This document shows, one piece after another, positions 42,321 through 49,617 of a stretch of 64,000 nt of DNA. The stretch spans positions 99,248-163,247 of the forward strand of contig JASBTQ010000006.1 in assembly GCA_030148335.1 (NCBI GenBank), read 5' to 3'. Origin of the DNA: Allomuricauda sp. (GTDB lineage: Bacteria; Bacteroidota; Bacteroidia; Flavobacteriales; Flavobacteriaceae). Made by a program: the position numbers and the translations under genes. The notes beneath the pieces are model-generated. The model had not been told where the DNA came from. It made no database searches and saw only the letters and a list, made by a program, of their open reading frames with translations. Numbering within the stretch: position 1 is the stretch's first letter; the number at the start of each line of letters is the position of its first letter.

Positions 42321-43132
42321 AGCAAATACTCTGCCCCACGGATTTTTCCAATAATTCGTACAATGCGATCTACTATGCCTCCCGTTTGTTCGAAAACATC
42401 ATATGCACCTTCCACATCGTGAATGTTTACGAAAAAGGGAACGATTTGGGTATCAAAGAGGCCGAGACCATGTCCATTGAGGGTCTTGATGCCCTTTGTC
42501 ATAGACTGGTCAGGGATGTGGGAAAGAACGTAAGACATAGTTTAAAAAAAGTGTCGTTGTGTTCAAAAGTCAATGAAGGGGTATCCTCTTATGCGAAGGA
42601 GGGTAAGATGGATCTAATGGTGATCGGGAATAAGGGAAAGGACGAAGCCAAGGATATTTGGTTCGGTACCGATGCAATGCGATTGGTCAGGGAGGTCACC
42701 ACGTGCCCCATTCTTATCGTTCCATTGGAAATAGATTATACTCCGCTCAAAAAAATTGCCTTTATCTGCAATTATGCAAAATCGATGTCCATGAAAAACA
42801 TGGAAACATTACAATTTTTTACAAGTCTTGCAGCGGATGGGTTGGTACCGATGAGCTTTGGGGACCATAAACTGGATGATTTTCAAATATGGCACAAAGC
42901 GGGTTTGTTCAAATCACTTTCAATTAACCCCATGGAAGAAGTCAAGATGCCCCGCTTGGAAGGAAAGGCCGAGACCGTTTTGGAGTTTGTGGACAAATGG
43001 AACATTGACATGGCCTGTATGGTATATTATCCACATCATTTTATCCTTGAATTTATAGGTAATGGGATTGTTATGGAATTGAACACCAAATTGTCCATTC
43101 CGTTTCTGATTTTGCCCCATGAACCAAGTTGA
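42317..43132 (+). CDS. Universal stress protein, second gene of usp pair
   Basis: The 271-residue protein starts KQILCPTDFSNNSYNAIYYA and has MVIGNKGKDEAKDIWFGTDAM as a changed form of the ATP-binding pattern (G-2x-G replaced by GNKGKDE). The second domain is degenerate. Loss of the glycine motif suggests weak or no nucleotide binding, and a role as partner of the upstream Usp protein. It is coupled by an ATGA overlap. Confidence 0.88.
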   Translation: MKQILCPTDFSNNSYNAIYYASRLFENIICTFHIVNVYEKGNDLGIKEAETMSIEGLDALCHRLVRDVGKNVRHSLKKVSLCSKVNEGVSSYAKEGKMDLMVIGNKGKDEAKDIWFGTDAMRLVREVTTCPILIVPLEIDYTPLKKIAFICNYAKSMSMKNMETLQFFTSLAADGLVPMSFGDHKLDDFQIWHKAGLFKSLSINPMEEVKMPRLEGKAETVLEFVDKWNIDMACMVYYPHHFILEFIGNGIVMELNTKLSIPFLILPHEPS

Positions 43133-43172
43133 TGTAGATCATTTCTGGTATGCTGATTAAATTTTACATTCA
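43129..43172 (+). promoter_or_regulatory. Palindromic regulator box and -7 element, helical-protein promoter
   Basis: Box TTGATGTAGATCAT (43129-43142) overlaps the stop of the usp gene and is followed by TACATTCA (43165-43172). Confidence 0.7.
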
Positions 43173-43204
43173 TGCAGACCCTTATCATTGGGTTTGATTA
43201 GGAT

Positions 43205-43693
43205 ATGGTAGTGGAAAGAAATATAGAGGAACTCTATGCCAAACTTCGGGCATGGAAATCCCATTTACGATTTGCCGAAGATGAAATGCTTTACATCCAA
43301 AAGCTACTGGGTTCCTATATTTTTGAGCCTAGGACTCCTGCACTTTTTGAGGAAGTGGCGCTTTATAAGGAAAACTGTAAAATATTCAGTGTGGAGATGG
43401 AAAAATTAAAGGCCCTTGTACTGAACCATGAAAGCCATTTAAGGGGGATTTTTGAGTGTTCCCGGACCACTTGCGATGAGGCCTATTATAAAAAGTATTG
43501 TCAACTTCAGGAAAGGATGGCTCGGTATTTTGAGGATTTTCTTAGGCTTAAGACCGATCTGGGCAAATATGCAGGAAACGTGCTAAAAAGGAGAAAGCCT
43601 GGGGGCATCGACAAGGATGATGATGATGGGATGATCCCCTTCGTCCAGGCCCGTACCTACATGGCCCGACTTCAGGAGGGCCGCACAATTTGA
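43205..43693 (+). CDS. Hypothetical helical protein (paralogue of 25981 gene)
   Basis: The 162-residue soluble protein is nearly all helix to about residue 135, then has an acidic patch (GIDKDDDDGM) and a short tail. The W-x2-H-L-R-F-A-EDE start matches the protein at 25981 (W..ELAFWEDE), which suggests paralogy. The last 20 or so residues are read across the antisense strand of a decayed lipoprotein-sorting gene, so this tail may be a recent extension. Function unknown; controlled by its own box. Confidence 0.68.
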   Translation: MVVERNIEELYAKLRAWKSHLRFAEDEMLYIQKLLGSYIFEPRTPALFEEVALYKENCKIFSVEMEKLKALVLNHESHLRGIFECSRTTCDEAYYKKYCQLQERMARYFEDFLRLKTDLGKYAGNVLKRRKPGGIDKDDDDGMIPFVQARTYMARLQEGRTI

Positions 43694-43851
43694 ATGGTAA
43701 TCTCTGCTTGTGAGGTGTTTCCGCGCATCTTGTCATCAGCCCTTTTGACGACCTCCCTAGCCGTGAGTTCTTGCTGGGGATAGGCCGAGGACAAAAAAAA
43801 TAGGGCCATCAGGGTAATCCATGGGCGATATGGTGGCTTTGTGCTTTTCAT
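43636..43851 (-). pseudogene. Broken outer-membrane lipoprotein-sorting (LolA-like) gene
   Basis: The start MKSTKPPYRPWITLMALFFL and signal end SAYPQQE are intact, followed by LTAREVVKRADDKMRGNTSQAEITIQIVRPS, as expected for the LolA-like family. The next codon is TGA where the family has Trp (RPxW-x-R), then SRAM, a TAG, and VRAWTKG, which aligns without gaps with the family pattern W-x-R-x-x-x-M-K-A-W-x-K-G. Two nonsense codons and loss of all later sequence show a dead gene. It is the last member of the minus-strand operon that starts at 45471. Confidence 0.8.
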
Positions 43852-43855
43852 GAGC

Positions 43856-44755
43856 CTAATTTTGGTTTTTGCCCTTGGCACTGAACCAATACCCGATTCC
43901 CGCGGACCAATAGAACACATTGTCCAATTCCTCCTCAAAGACCCCGTCTTCCGTGGTCAAGGTGGCGCTGCTCTGGGGGAAAGCCCATACGGGTGTGAAG
44001 GAAAAAATGAAATGTTTGTGGCGGTACTGTAACGGGATGCCCAATTCTAGGTTCAATACCTTGAATTCCGATGCCTCCGCAATTTTGACCGTGGTGCTTT
44101 CAATGGAACCCATACCTCCTGAACCTTTGCCCTGGCCCTTGCGGTTTCCCAAACGGCTGGTGCTGTAATATTCCTGATAAAAATATTGGGAGCCCGCAAA
44201 CAATGAGGCCCTGGGCATTATCAACAGTGAATTGTCGAACCCATAGAACGTATGGTCCACCAACATCCCCAAGAAAATATCCGGGGAACTGTTGTTGTTG
44301 AAATAGCTACTCACATAGGCAGATACTTCCACAGCCTTAAGATCATAGCTCAGGATCCCCGTGATGTCAGCAACCACTTCAGATTGCACATTATAGCTAT
44401 CCTTATTGTAAAAATAGGCGGTTCCCGAAACCCCACCGCTCCATTTTGGGGAATCGAACAGATACCCGGCCGTTGCAAGGAACAGATCCACCCGTTGTTC
44501 ATCTGAACGGGTAAGATAGGAAGCTGATACGTCCAAGAATATTCCAGATCGGTCATAGTATCCGAAAGAAGGCAGTATATAAGGGGCCGCAATGGAATCC
44601 CGCCTACCCATGAAGACAGCATCGTTCATATAGCTCAAGTCAACCAAAAAATAGGACTCTTCCGTGGTTGAACTTTCCTTCGCGGTCTTCTGGGCGTGGA
44701 GTTCAAAACTTACAGAAATCAGTGATAGCAAGAGAACGTAAAGTATTTTTTCCAT
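43856..44755 (-). CDS. Putative outer-membrane beta-barrel protein
   Basis: The 299-residue protein has a signal peptide (LYVLLLSLISVSFELHAQ) and many alternating amphipathic strands with aromatic girdles (YFLVDLSYMNDAVFMGRR, GIGYWFSAKG at the end). A Gly-rich loop (RKGQGKGSGGMGS) lies near residue 215. No enzyme motif is seen. It lies between a DUF6799 gene and a dead LolA-like gene; a transporter or channel role is possible. The family is not recognised with certainty. Confidence 0.7.
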   Translation of the reverse strand: MEKILYVLLLSLISVSFELHAQKTAKESSTTEESYFLVDLSYMNDAVFMGRRDSIAAPYILPSFGYYDRSGIFLDVSASYLTRSDEQRVDLFLATAGYLFDSPKWSGGVSGTAYFYNKDSYNVQSEVVADITGILSYDLKAVEVSAYVSSYFNNNSSPDIFLGMLVDHTFYGFDNSLLIMPRASLFAGSQYFYQEYYSTSRLGNRKGQGKGSGGMGSIESTTVKIAEASEFKVLNLELGIPLQYRHKHFIFSFTPVWAFPQSSATLTTEDGVFEEELDNVFYWSAGIGYWFSAKGKNQN

Positions 44756-44805
44756 GGTGTTTAAATTGTATGATGGGGAAATCCATTACGGCTAGGTTAG
44801 GACCA

Positions 44806-45471
44806 TTAGCGGTCCACTCCTTTTTTCTTCTGGATCGGGTTGCCCTTCATTCCTTTTTTTGTCTTCATGTTCTTTGGGAACATCATTTTTCGATGCTGAT
44901 AGGCATTCATGAATTTTTCACCGGCCAAGTTCAGGCACTCCCCATTTTGAAGTCGCATTTGCTGACGGTCTTGGTTCATATAGATGCCATTTGGATCGAT
45001 ACTCCCGCCGTTGGCCAGTTCCATGCGTTGTTGCAATCGTTCTTGGGATTGAGTCCTTATTTGGTAAAGCTCGCCATCAATGAGCATTACTTGGAACCTG
45101 TTCTGGTTCCGTTGTTGGATCTGTGCATTGATGAGACCTTTGTCATCCTGCATGGTCTTATACCGATATTGGTACTCATTGCGGTATTTGATGCCATCAT
45201 TGTCCAAACATTCCCCGTCTTTCAATCGAAGTCTCTCACGATCTCTGGTCACATAGGAACCATTTGGATTCACAACTGTTCCATCATTGAGCGTAATGGG
45301 GTCCTGTAAGTGGATTTGATCACGGTCGCGGATTTGAAGCACATCCCCATCGACCAACATTAAACGGTCTCGATCTTGATCGGGATCTTGGACCCTGTCC
45401 CTATCCCTGTCCTGTGCCATCAGCGTAGCAGTTCCAAGAACGGCCAACGCCAGTAAAACTAATTTTTTCAT
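44806..45471 (-). CDS. Exported DUF6799-type repeat protein
   Basis: The 221-residue protein has a signal peptide (LALAVLGTATLMAQD) and two copies of a repeat with the order LNDGTVVNPNGSYVTRDRERLRLKDGECLD and LANGGSIDPNGIYMNQDRQQMRLQNGECL (each described here in part; about residues 55-90 and 150-185). Between them and near the N-terminus are many Arg-Asp pairs (DRDRDRVQDPDQDRDR). The family is DUF6799-like and lies in the periplasm. Function unknown. It is the first gene of a three-gene operon behind the 45535 box. Confidence 0.75.
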   Translation of the reverse strand: MKKLVLLALAVLGTATLMAQDRDRDRVQDPDQDRDRLMLVDGDVLQIRDRDQIHLQDPITLNDGTVVNPNGSYVTRDRERLRLKDGECLDNDGIKYRNEYQYRYKTMQDDKGLINAQIQQRNQNRFQVMLIDGELYQIRTQSQERLQQRMELANGGSIDPNGIYMNQDRQQMRLQNGECLNLAGEKFMNAYQHRKMMFPKNMKTKKGMKGNPIQKKKGVDR

Positions 45472-45504
45472 GGTACTCGTATTTAAATGAATTAATTAAA
45501 GGAT

Positions 45505-45548
45505 TAAAAGTAAGATCTCATTTGAATGGGTACAATGACCCAGATCAC
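45505..45548 (-). promoter_or_regulatory. Palindromic regulator box and -7 element, DUF6799 operon promoter
   Basis: Box ATGACCCAGATCAC (45535-45548) is followed on the minus strand by TACTTTTA (45512-45505). The ATG is 34 bases further. Confidence 0.75.
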
Positions 45549-45576
45549 GGAGAAGAGGCAAAATTTGTTGGAAATG

Positions 45577-45590
45577 TTGATCCAGGTCAT
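45577..45590. promoter_or_regulatory. Additional regulator box without matching -7 element
   Basis: TTGATCCAGGTCAT lies between the divergent DUF6799 and usp-relic promoters. Neither strand has TAnnTTTG at the normal spacing; TAATTTTT at 45601 is 12 bases too near. It may be an accessory site. Confidence 0.45.
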
Positions 45591-45696
45591 TCTAGGACAG
45601 TAATTTTTACCGGGGTGTGCCCACTTTTTTGAGAAACATCATATTTAAGGGCCACTGGATTGGGTTACATAAAGGATGATTTTTAGATCTGGTAAG

Positions 45697-45740
45697 TTGA
45701 CTCAAATCATGGTACAGGATTTTGACCTGATACAACTTTA
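45697..45740 (+). promoter_or_regulatory. Palindromic regulator box and -7 element before usp relic
   Basis: Box TTGACTCAAATCAT (45697-45710) is followed by CAACTTTA (45733-45740), and the relic's ATG is 17 bases further on. Confidence 0.65.
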
Positions 45741-45757
45741 GGGAAAACCTAAATACC

Positions 45758-46101
45758 ATGGACAAAAGAATATTGTTCCCCACGGATTATTCAAAGAATG
45801 CATGGAATGCGATAAGCTATGAGCTGCAACTCTATAAAAATGTACATTGCGAATTCTATCTATTGAATGCGTACCAAGTTTCAGGATATACTTTGGACAG
45901 TATGATGGTATCTGAGTCAGGGGAGCCGCACTATGAAAAGACCAAAGTGCTTTCCGAGGAAGCTATGGACAACTTGATAGGTCAAATCAAGTTCCAACCG
46001 AGAATCCAAAACATCGGTTTCACACCGTTTGTACCTTCAACAGTTTAATCGAAGGTGTTAAAAACCTGATAGCCAAAAAGTGTAGATGCCCCGATCTTTA
46101 G
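45758..46101 (+). pseudogene. Frameshifted and truncated universal stress protein gene
   Basis: The first frame gives 96 residues that open like the Usp paralogues (DKRILFPTDYSKNAWNAISYEL) and ends in PFVPSTV. Just before that stop another frame takes over and reads FHTVCTFNSLIEGVKNLIAKK, which aligns with FNTLPDEVNEVCQERK of the intact copy at 41451, and then stops at 46101. The ATP-binding loop and the whole second domain are missing. The promoter box is still present. It is a fourth Usp copy that has decayed, at the right border of the island. Confidence 0.8.
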
Positions 46102-46230
46102 GGCAGGTTTTCTACAGGATCATTTTATCTGCTGACCTTCTCCCTTTTTTAGGTCAAAATTGGTATGTTGACGATTTGTGAACTCTTTTAAACCATATTA
46201 TATCAAATTAAATGATATCGTATAAAACGA

Positions 46231-46264
46231 AAAATCCTGTAAATCAATAAGTTTACAGGATTTT
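46231..46264 (-). terminator. Terminator downstream of tRNA-Lys
   Basis: The stem AAAATCCTGTAAA / TTTACAGGATTTT (with a short loop) has T-rich ends on both strands. On the minus strand it ends the tRNA transcript 25 bases after the gene. Confidence 0.8.
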
Positions 46265-46288
46265 GATATCTGATGATTTCTTAAAAAG

Positions 46289-46361
46289 TGACCTGGCCGG
46301 GGCTCGAACCCGGGACCCTTTCATTAAAAGTGAAATGCTCTACCAACTGAGCTACCAGGTC
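46289..46361 (-). tRNA. tRNA-Lys (anticodon TTT)
   Basis: On the minus strand the 73-nt sequence has acceptor stem GACCTGG / CCAGGTC, D-loop TAGCTCAGTTGGTAGA, anticodon loop CTTTTAA with anticodon TTT, and T-arm GGGTTCGAGCCC. The 3' CCA is not encoded, as is common in Bacteroidota. tRNA genes are frequent borders of inserted islands; here it lies 190 bases from the end of the stress island, although no integrase or att repeat is seen. Confidence 0.95.
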
Positions 46362-46441
46362 ATTTTAAAAACGCCTAGCTGTTTCGCTAAGCGGGTGCAA
46401 ATATAACATCAATAATCTATTTTACAAAAGTGAATTAATGA

Positions 46442-46449
46442 TAAATTTG
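46442..46449 (+). promoter_or_regulatory. -7 promoter element of aroK
   Basis: TAAATTTG matches the Bacteroidota -7 consensus TAnnTTTG exactly and is 32 bases before the ATG. No regulator box lies upstream, in contrast to the island. Confidence 0.6.
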
Positions 46450-46481
46450 TGTTTTTTTGAAACTGCAAACGATTACGGCAA

Positions 46482-46997
46482 ATGAAAATAGTTTTGATGG
46501 GATATATGGCAAGCGGAAAGTCAACCGTTGGGAAGTTGTTGGCCAGACAATTAGGGGTCGACTTCATCGATCTGGATGAATATATCGAGGCAGAGGAAAA
46601 AAAATCCATCAAGACCATTTTTTTGGAGAAAGGAGAGATCTATTTCAGAAAACTGGAACATCAAATGCTGACCAAGGTCTTGGACGAAAAGTCATCCCTG
46701 GTGCTTTCAACGGGTGGTGGAACCCCTTGCTACGGGAACAACATGCAGACCATTTTGGAACACGCCGATCATTCTGTTTACCTCCAATTGCCCATTCCCG
46801 AACTGGTGGACAGGATTTCGAGGGAAAAAGAGCAAAGACCCTTGGTGAGGAACATTGCCGATGCCGATCTACCCGAATTCATCGGAAAACATCTTTTTGA
46901 ACGCATACCTTACTATTCCCTGGCAACCCATGTGGTGGACTGTGGCGGCAAGAATGTGGAAGCAGTGGTAAAGGAAATAGAAAAACAACTATTCTAG
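46482..46997 (+). CDS. aroK: Shikimate kinase
   Basis: The 171-residue protein phosphorylates shikimate at the 3-hydroxyl with ATP in the path to aromatic amino acids. It has Walker A GYMASGKST (residues 7-15), the shikimate-binding DLDEYIE (Asp near 32-34), STGGGTPCY and the lid Arg region REKEQRPL. The length is normal. It converges on the phosphoribosyltransferase gene, overlapping its 3' end by 9 bases. Confidence 0.95.
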   Translation: MKIVLMGYMASGKSTVGKLLARQLGVDFIDLDEYIEAEEKKSIKTIFLEKGEIYFRKLEHQMLTKVLDEKSSLVLSTGGGTPCYGNNMQTILEHADHSVYLQLPIPELVDRISREKEQRPLVRNIADADLPEFIGKHLFERIPYYSLATHVVDCGGKNVEAVVKEIEKQLF

Positions 46998-47486
46998 GTA
47001 CACCGCATCGTTTTTGGACTCGAACACCACTTTGATGTGCTCATTGAGCGATGTGGAGAGGGAAATGCCCTTAAAATCGGCCTTAATAGGGTATTTTTTA
47101 TGGTTCCGGTTCACCAATACGGCCGTTTTCAATTGTTTGATCGGGGTTTTGAGAAAATGGTGCGTGCCATAGATCAGGGTGGTCCCTGAGTTCAACACAT
47201 CGTCCACCAAAACAATGGACCTATCTGCATATTCTTTTTCTGGGATGGAGGTGGAAACTCCACTTTTCAAGGGATTTTTCTTGTCCATGTCCATTTTGCA
47301 CAGCACAATCTCCGCCTCGGTGATCTTTTTGAGCATGGCCACTATTTTTTTGGCAAAATTGACCCCACCGCCATTGATCCCGGCCACCACGATCACTTTT
47401 TCGTCCACATTGGTCTCATAGATCTGATAGGCAATGCGCTTAACGATGTGTTGGATCTGTTCGTGGGTAAGAATACGATTCTTCAT
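46989..47486 (-). CDS. Phosphoribosyltransferase family protein (PyrR-like)
   Basis: From the ATG at 47486 (MKNRILTHEQIQHIVKRIAYQIYE) the protein has 165 residues. The PRPP-binding loop is SIVLVDDVLNSGTTLIY, and VVAGINGGGVNFA forms the diphosphate loop. The start HEQIQHIVKRIA resembles PyrR and hypoxanthine-type enzymes. The extended reading from 47636 adds unrelated residues and is dropped. The base used is unknown. It is followed downstream by aroK on the other strand and preceded by an S4-domain gene, a usual flavobacterial neighbourhood. Confidence 0.88.
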   Translation of the reverse strand: MKNRILTHEQIQHIVKRIAYQIYETNVDEKVIVVAGINGGGVNFAKKIVAMLKKITEAEIVLCKMDMDKKNPLKSGVSTSIPEKEYADRSIVLVDDVLNSGTTLIYGTHHFLKTPIKQLKTAVLVNRNHKKYPIKADFKGISLSTSLNEHIKVVFESKNDAVYLE

Positions 47487-47520
47487 GGCGTGGATTATTG
47501 TGCCAAAGATATAAAACAGA

Positions 47521-47892
47521 TCATTCAGATTCGTCCAAATAATCGTCCATGTCCCTTCTGTCCTTTTTGGTGGGGCGACCCAACCCCTTTTTCCTGTAAT
47601 GGGTTTTGGCATACTGAAGCAGCTCGTTATGTTCAAAAGCCTCTTTCGGGGTCGTGTCTTTTCGGTAGATGTCCACCAATTTGGCCCCTACGCGGCTCTC
47701 CGGAATGTCCAGTACGGTGAGTTGGTGGTCAATCTGGTCTTTTCTCAAAACAATTTGGTCCATGGGATACACCTCACGGGAAGGCTTCACCACGGTGCCG
47801 TTCACCTTGATCTGGCCTTTTTTCACCGCAGTGGAAGCAAGGTTCCGGGTTTTGTAGTATCTGGTGCACCAAAGGTACTTGTCTATGCGCAT
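47521..47892 (-). CDS. S4-domain RNA-binding protein (HslR/RluB-S4 type)
   Basis: The 123-residue protein starts with an S4 domain (RIDKYLWCTRYYKTRNLASTAVKKGQIKVNG in part; residues 2-50) followed by a basic tail with KKGLGRPTKKDRR and an acidic end. HslR-type proteins bind stalled 50S subunits with peptidyl-tRNA after heat shock. The length agrees. It lies 34 bases upstream of the phosphoribosyltransferase start on the same strand, so they are probably one operon. Confidence 0.9.
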   Translation of the reverse strand: MRIDKYLWCTRYYKTRNLASTAVKKGQIKVNGTVVKPSREVYPMDQIVLRKDQIDHQLTVLDIPESRVGAKLVDIYRKDTTPKEAFEHNELLQYAKTHYRKKGLGRPTKKDRRDMDDYLDESE

Positions 47893-47958
47893 GGTCTTTG
47901 CAAATGTTTGTTAACGGACGGAACAAAAATAATTGAAAATTGTATCTTGCGCAGCTAA

Positions 47959-48906
47959 ATGACAAACTTGATGAGGTACGGGATTTTTGTTTTCTTGGCT
48001 TTGGCCTTTACTTTTTTTTCATGTAAAAATGATGATGATTCGGGAGTTGTGGAGGTGCCGCCCAAGTTATTGAGCGAAGTATCCCCAGAGGATGACGCGA
48101 AGATCAAGGAATTTTTGAACACCCATTTCTACAATTACGAGGATTTTGAAACCCCACCTGAAGGGTTTGACCAAAAGATAGTTATCGATACCATTGCAGG
48201 CGAAAATGCGGACAAGACACCGATGATGGAATTTGCCCAATCGGTCACTGTCAACGTATCGTCCAGTCATTTGGGACTTAGTGCAGGAGAGGAAGATGTA
48301 CCGCATAAACTTTATTATATAGAGGTCAAACAAGGAGGAGCGGAGAAAAGCCCTACCTATGCCGATTCCACTTTGATAAGCTACCGGGGGGCATTGTTGA
48401 ACGGTACCCTATTCGATCAAAACCAAGATTATGTATGGTTTGAACTGCCCAGTTCAGTTAGGGGATTTGCCAATGGCGTCGCCCAGCTACGAACAGGGAC
48501 ATCTGACCAACTTGTTGAGAACGGAGATGGGACCTTCGATATTGCCAATAGTGGCAAAGGCATATTGATAATGCCCTCTGGTCTGGGGTATTTTAATGGA
48601 ACTCGAGAACTGATTCCATCCTATTCCGTTCTATTGTTTATGGTTGATTTGGGAATATATGTGGAGGACACGGATTGGGACAATGACGGCATTCCTTCAA
48701 TTGATGAAGATTTAAATGGTAACGGTTTCATGTTCGATGATAATACGGATGAAGACACTTCTGCCAATTTCAGGGACATAGACGATGATGGAGATGGGGT
48801 TCTCACTCGGAATGAGATCAGTGATGACAACGGAAACATCATACTTCCCTATCCTGATACCGACAATGATGGGATTCCGGATTATTTAGATCCAGATACC
48901 AAATAA
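47959..48906 (+). CDS. FKBP-type peptidyl-prolyl isomerase-like lipoprotein with calcium-binding tail
   Basis: The 315-residue protein has a lipoprotein signal (LALAFTFFSCKND). The middle (about 115-230) has an FKBP-like order: ADSTLISYRGALLNGTLFDQN, then the flap, then GILIMPSGLGYFNGTRELIPSYSVLLFMVDL. The C-terminal 80 residues are Asp-rich thrombospondin type 3-like repeats (DTDWDNDGIPSIDED, DIDDDGDGVLT, DTDNDGIPDYLD) that bind calcium. It sits in the outer or inner membrane facing the periplasm. Similar lipoproteins help the type IX secretion or gliding machinery in flavobacteria, which is a suggestion here. Confidence 0.85.
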   Translation: MTNLMRYGIFVFLALAFTFFSCKNDDDSGVVEVPPKLLSEVSPEDDAKIKEFLNTHFYNYEDFETPPEGFDQKIVIDTIAGENADKTPMMEFAQSVTVNVSSSHLGLSAGEEDVPHKLYYIEVKQGGAEKSPTYADSTLISYRGALLNGTLFDQNQDYVWFELPSSVRGFANGVAQLRTGTSDQLVENGDGTFDIANSGKGILIMPSGLGYFNGTRELIPSYSVLLFMVDLGIYVEDTDWDNDGIPSIDEDLNGNGFMFDDNTDEDTSANFRDIDDDGDGVLTRNEISDDNGNIILPYPDTDNDGIPDYLDPDTK

Positions 48907-48913
48907 CAAGACA

Positions 48914-48947
48914 TAAAAAAATCCCGCTCATTGGAGCGGGATTTTTT
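48914..48947. terminator. Bidirectional terminator
   Basis: The stem AATCCCGCTC / GAGCGGGATT with loop ATTG is flanked by A-run and T-run and serves the convergent FKBP and beta-barrel genes. Confidence 0.92.
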
Positions 48948-48969
48948 ATGCTTTTCAAGAAAACCAATC

Positions 48970-49569
48970 TTATAGTTTCAAGGAGAGGGCAAAGATGACC
49001 TGCGAAGGTCTGGAATCTATTCTCCCTTCAACATCGGCAACATTGGAGTCAATGAACTCAGCTTCGTTTTCAGAGAATCCACGCTCGTAGCGGACGTCCA
49101 ATCCAATATTTCCAAGGTTTACACCAACTCCTGCATTTAACCCAACAGTAAAGTCGTTTTTTACATCTTCCACCTCCAGGTCACCAAGGTCGTTTTTCAG
49201 GGTGTACTGGAAAGCAGGACCTGCAAAAATATGCAAGGGGCCTATCAATTTGTAGCCCAAAAGGACGGGCATATCCAATTTGGAGATGTCGTAATCTTGG
49301 GAATCACCTTCGATATTGTAGGTACTTCTGGTCTTGGAATACACCAGTTCAGGTCTTAGATAAATCTTTGGAAAGTCAAGCTTTCCCCAAACGCCAACAT
49401 GGTAACCAGCTTTACCTTCAGGGTCTTCGACTGCATCCGTTACAGTATTTACCAAATCCCCGTTCTTGTTGTACGATAATCCGGCCTTGATACCGAATCC
49501 TGAGCCGCTCTGGGCCATTGCAGCCGTCCCAAAAAGGGCGAACACTGCAATCAAAAGTGTTTTTTTCAT
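48970..49569 (-). CDS. Outer-membrane beta-barrel protein (OMP_b-brl_2 type)
   Basis: From the ATG at 49569 the protein has 199 residues with a signal peptide (LLIAVFALFGTAAMAQS). Strands GFGIKAGLSYNKNGDL, GYHVGVWGKLDFPKIYLRPELVYSK and the terminal PSQVIFALSLKL match small eight-stranded porin-like proteins with a C-terminal hydrophobic residue. The function is structural or unknown. Confidence 0.88.
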   Translation of the reverse strand: MKKTLLIAVFALFGTAAMAQSGSGFGIKAGLSYNKNGDLVNTVTDAVEDPEGKAGYHVGVWGKLDFPKIYLRPELVYSKTRSTYNIEGDSQDYDISKLDMPVLLGYKLIGPLHIFAGPAFQYTLKNDLGDLEVEDVKNDFTVGLNAGVGVNLGNIGLDVRYERGFSENEAEFIDSNVADVEGRIDSRPSQVIFALSLKL

Positions 49570-49617
49570 AAGTGTCATTTTAAAAGATTGAAGCACCTCC
49601 AAAGGAGGTATCTGAAA

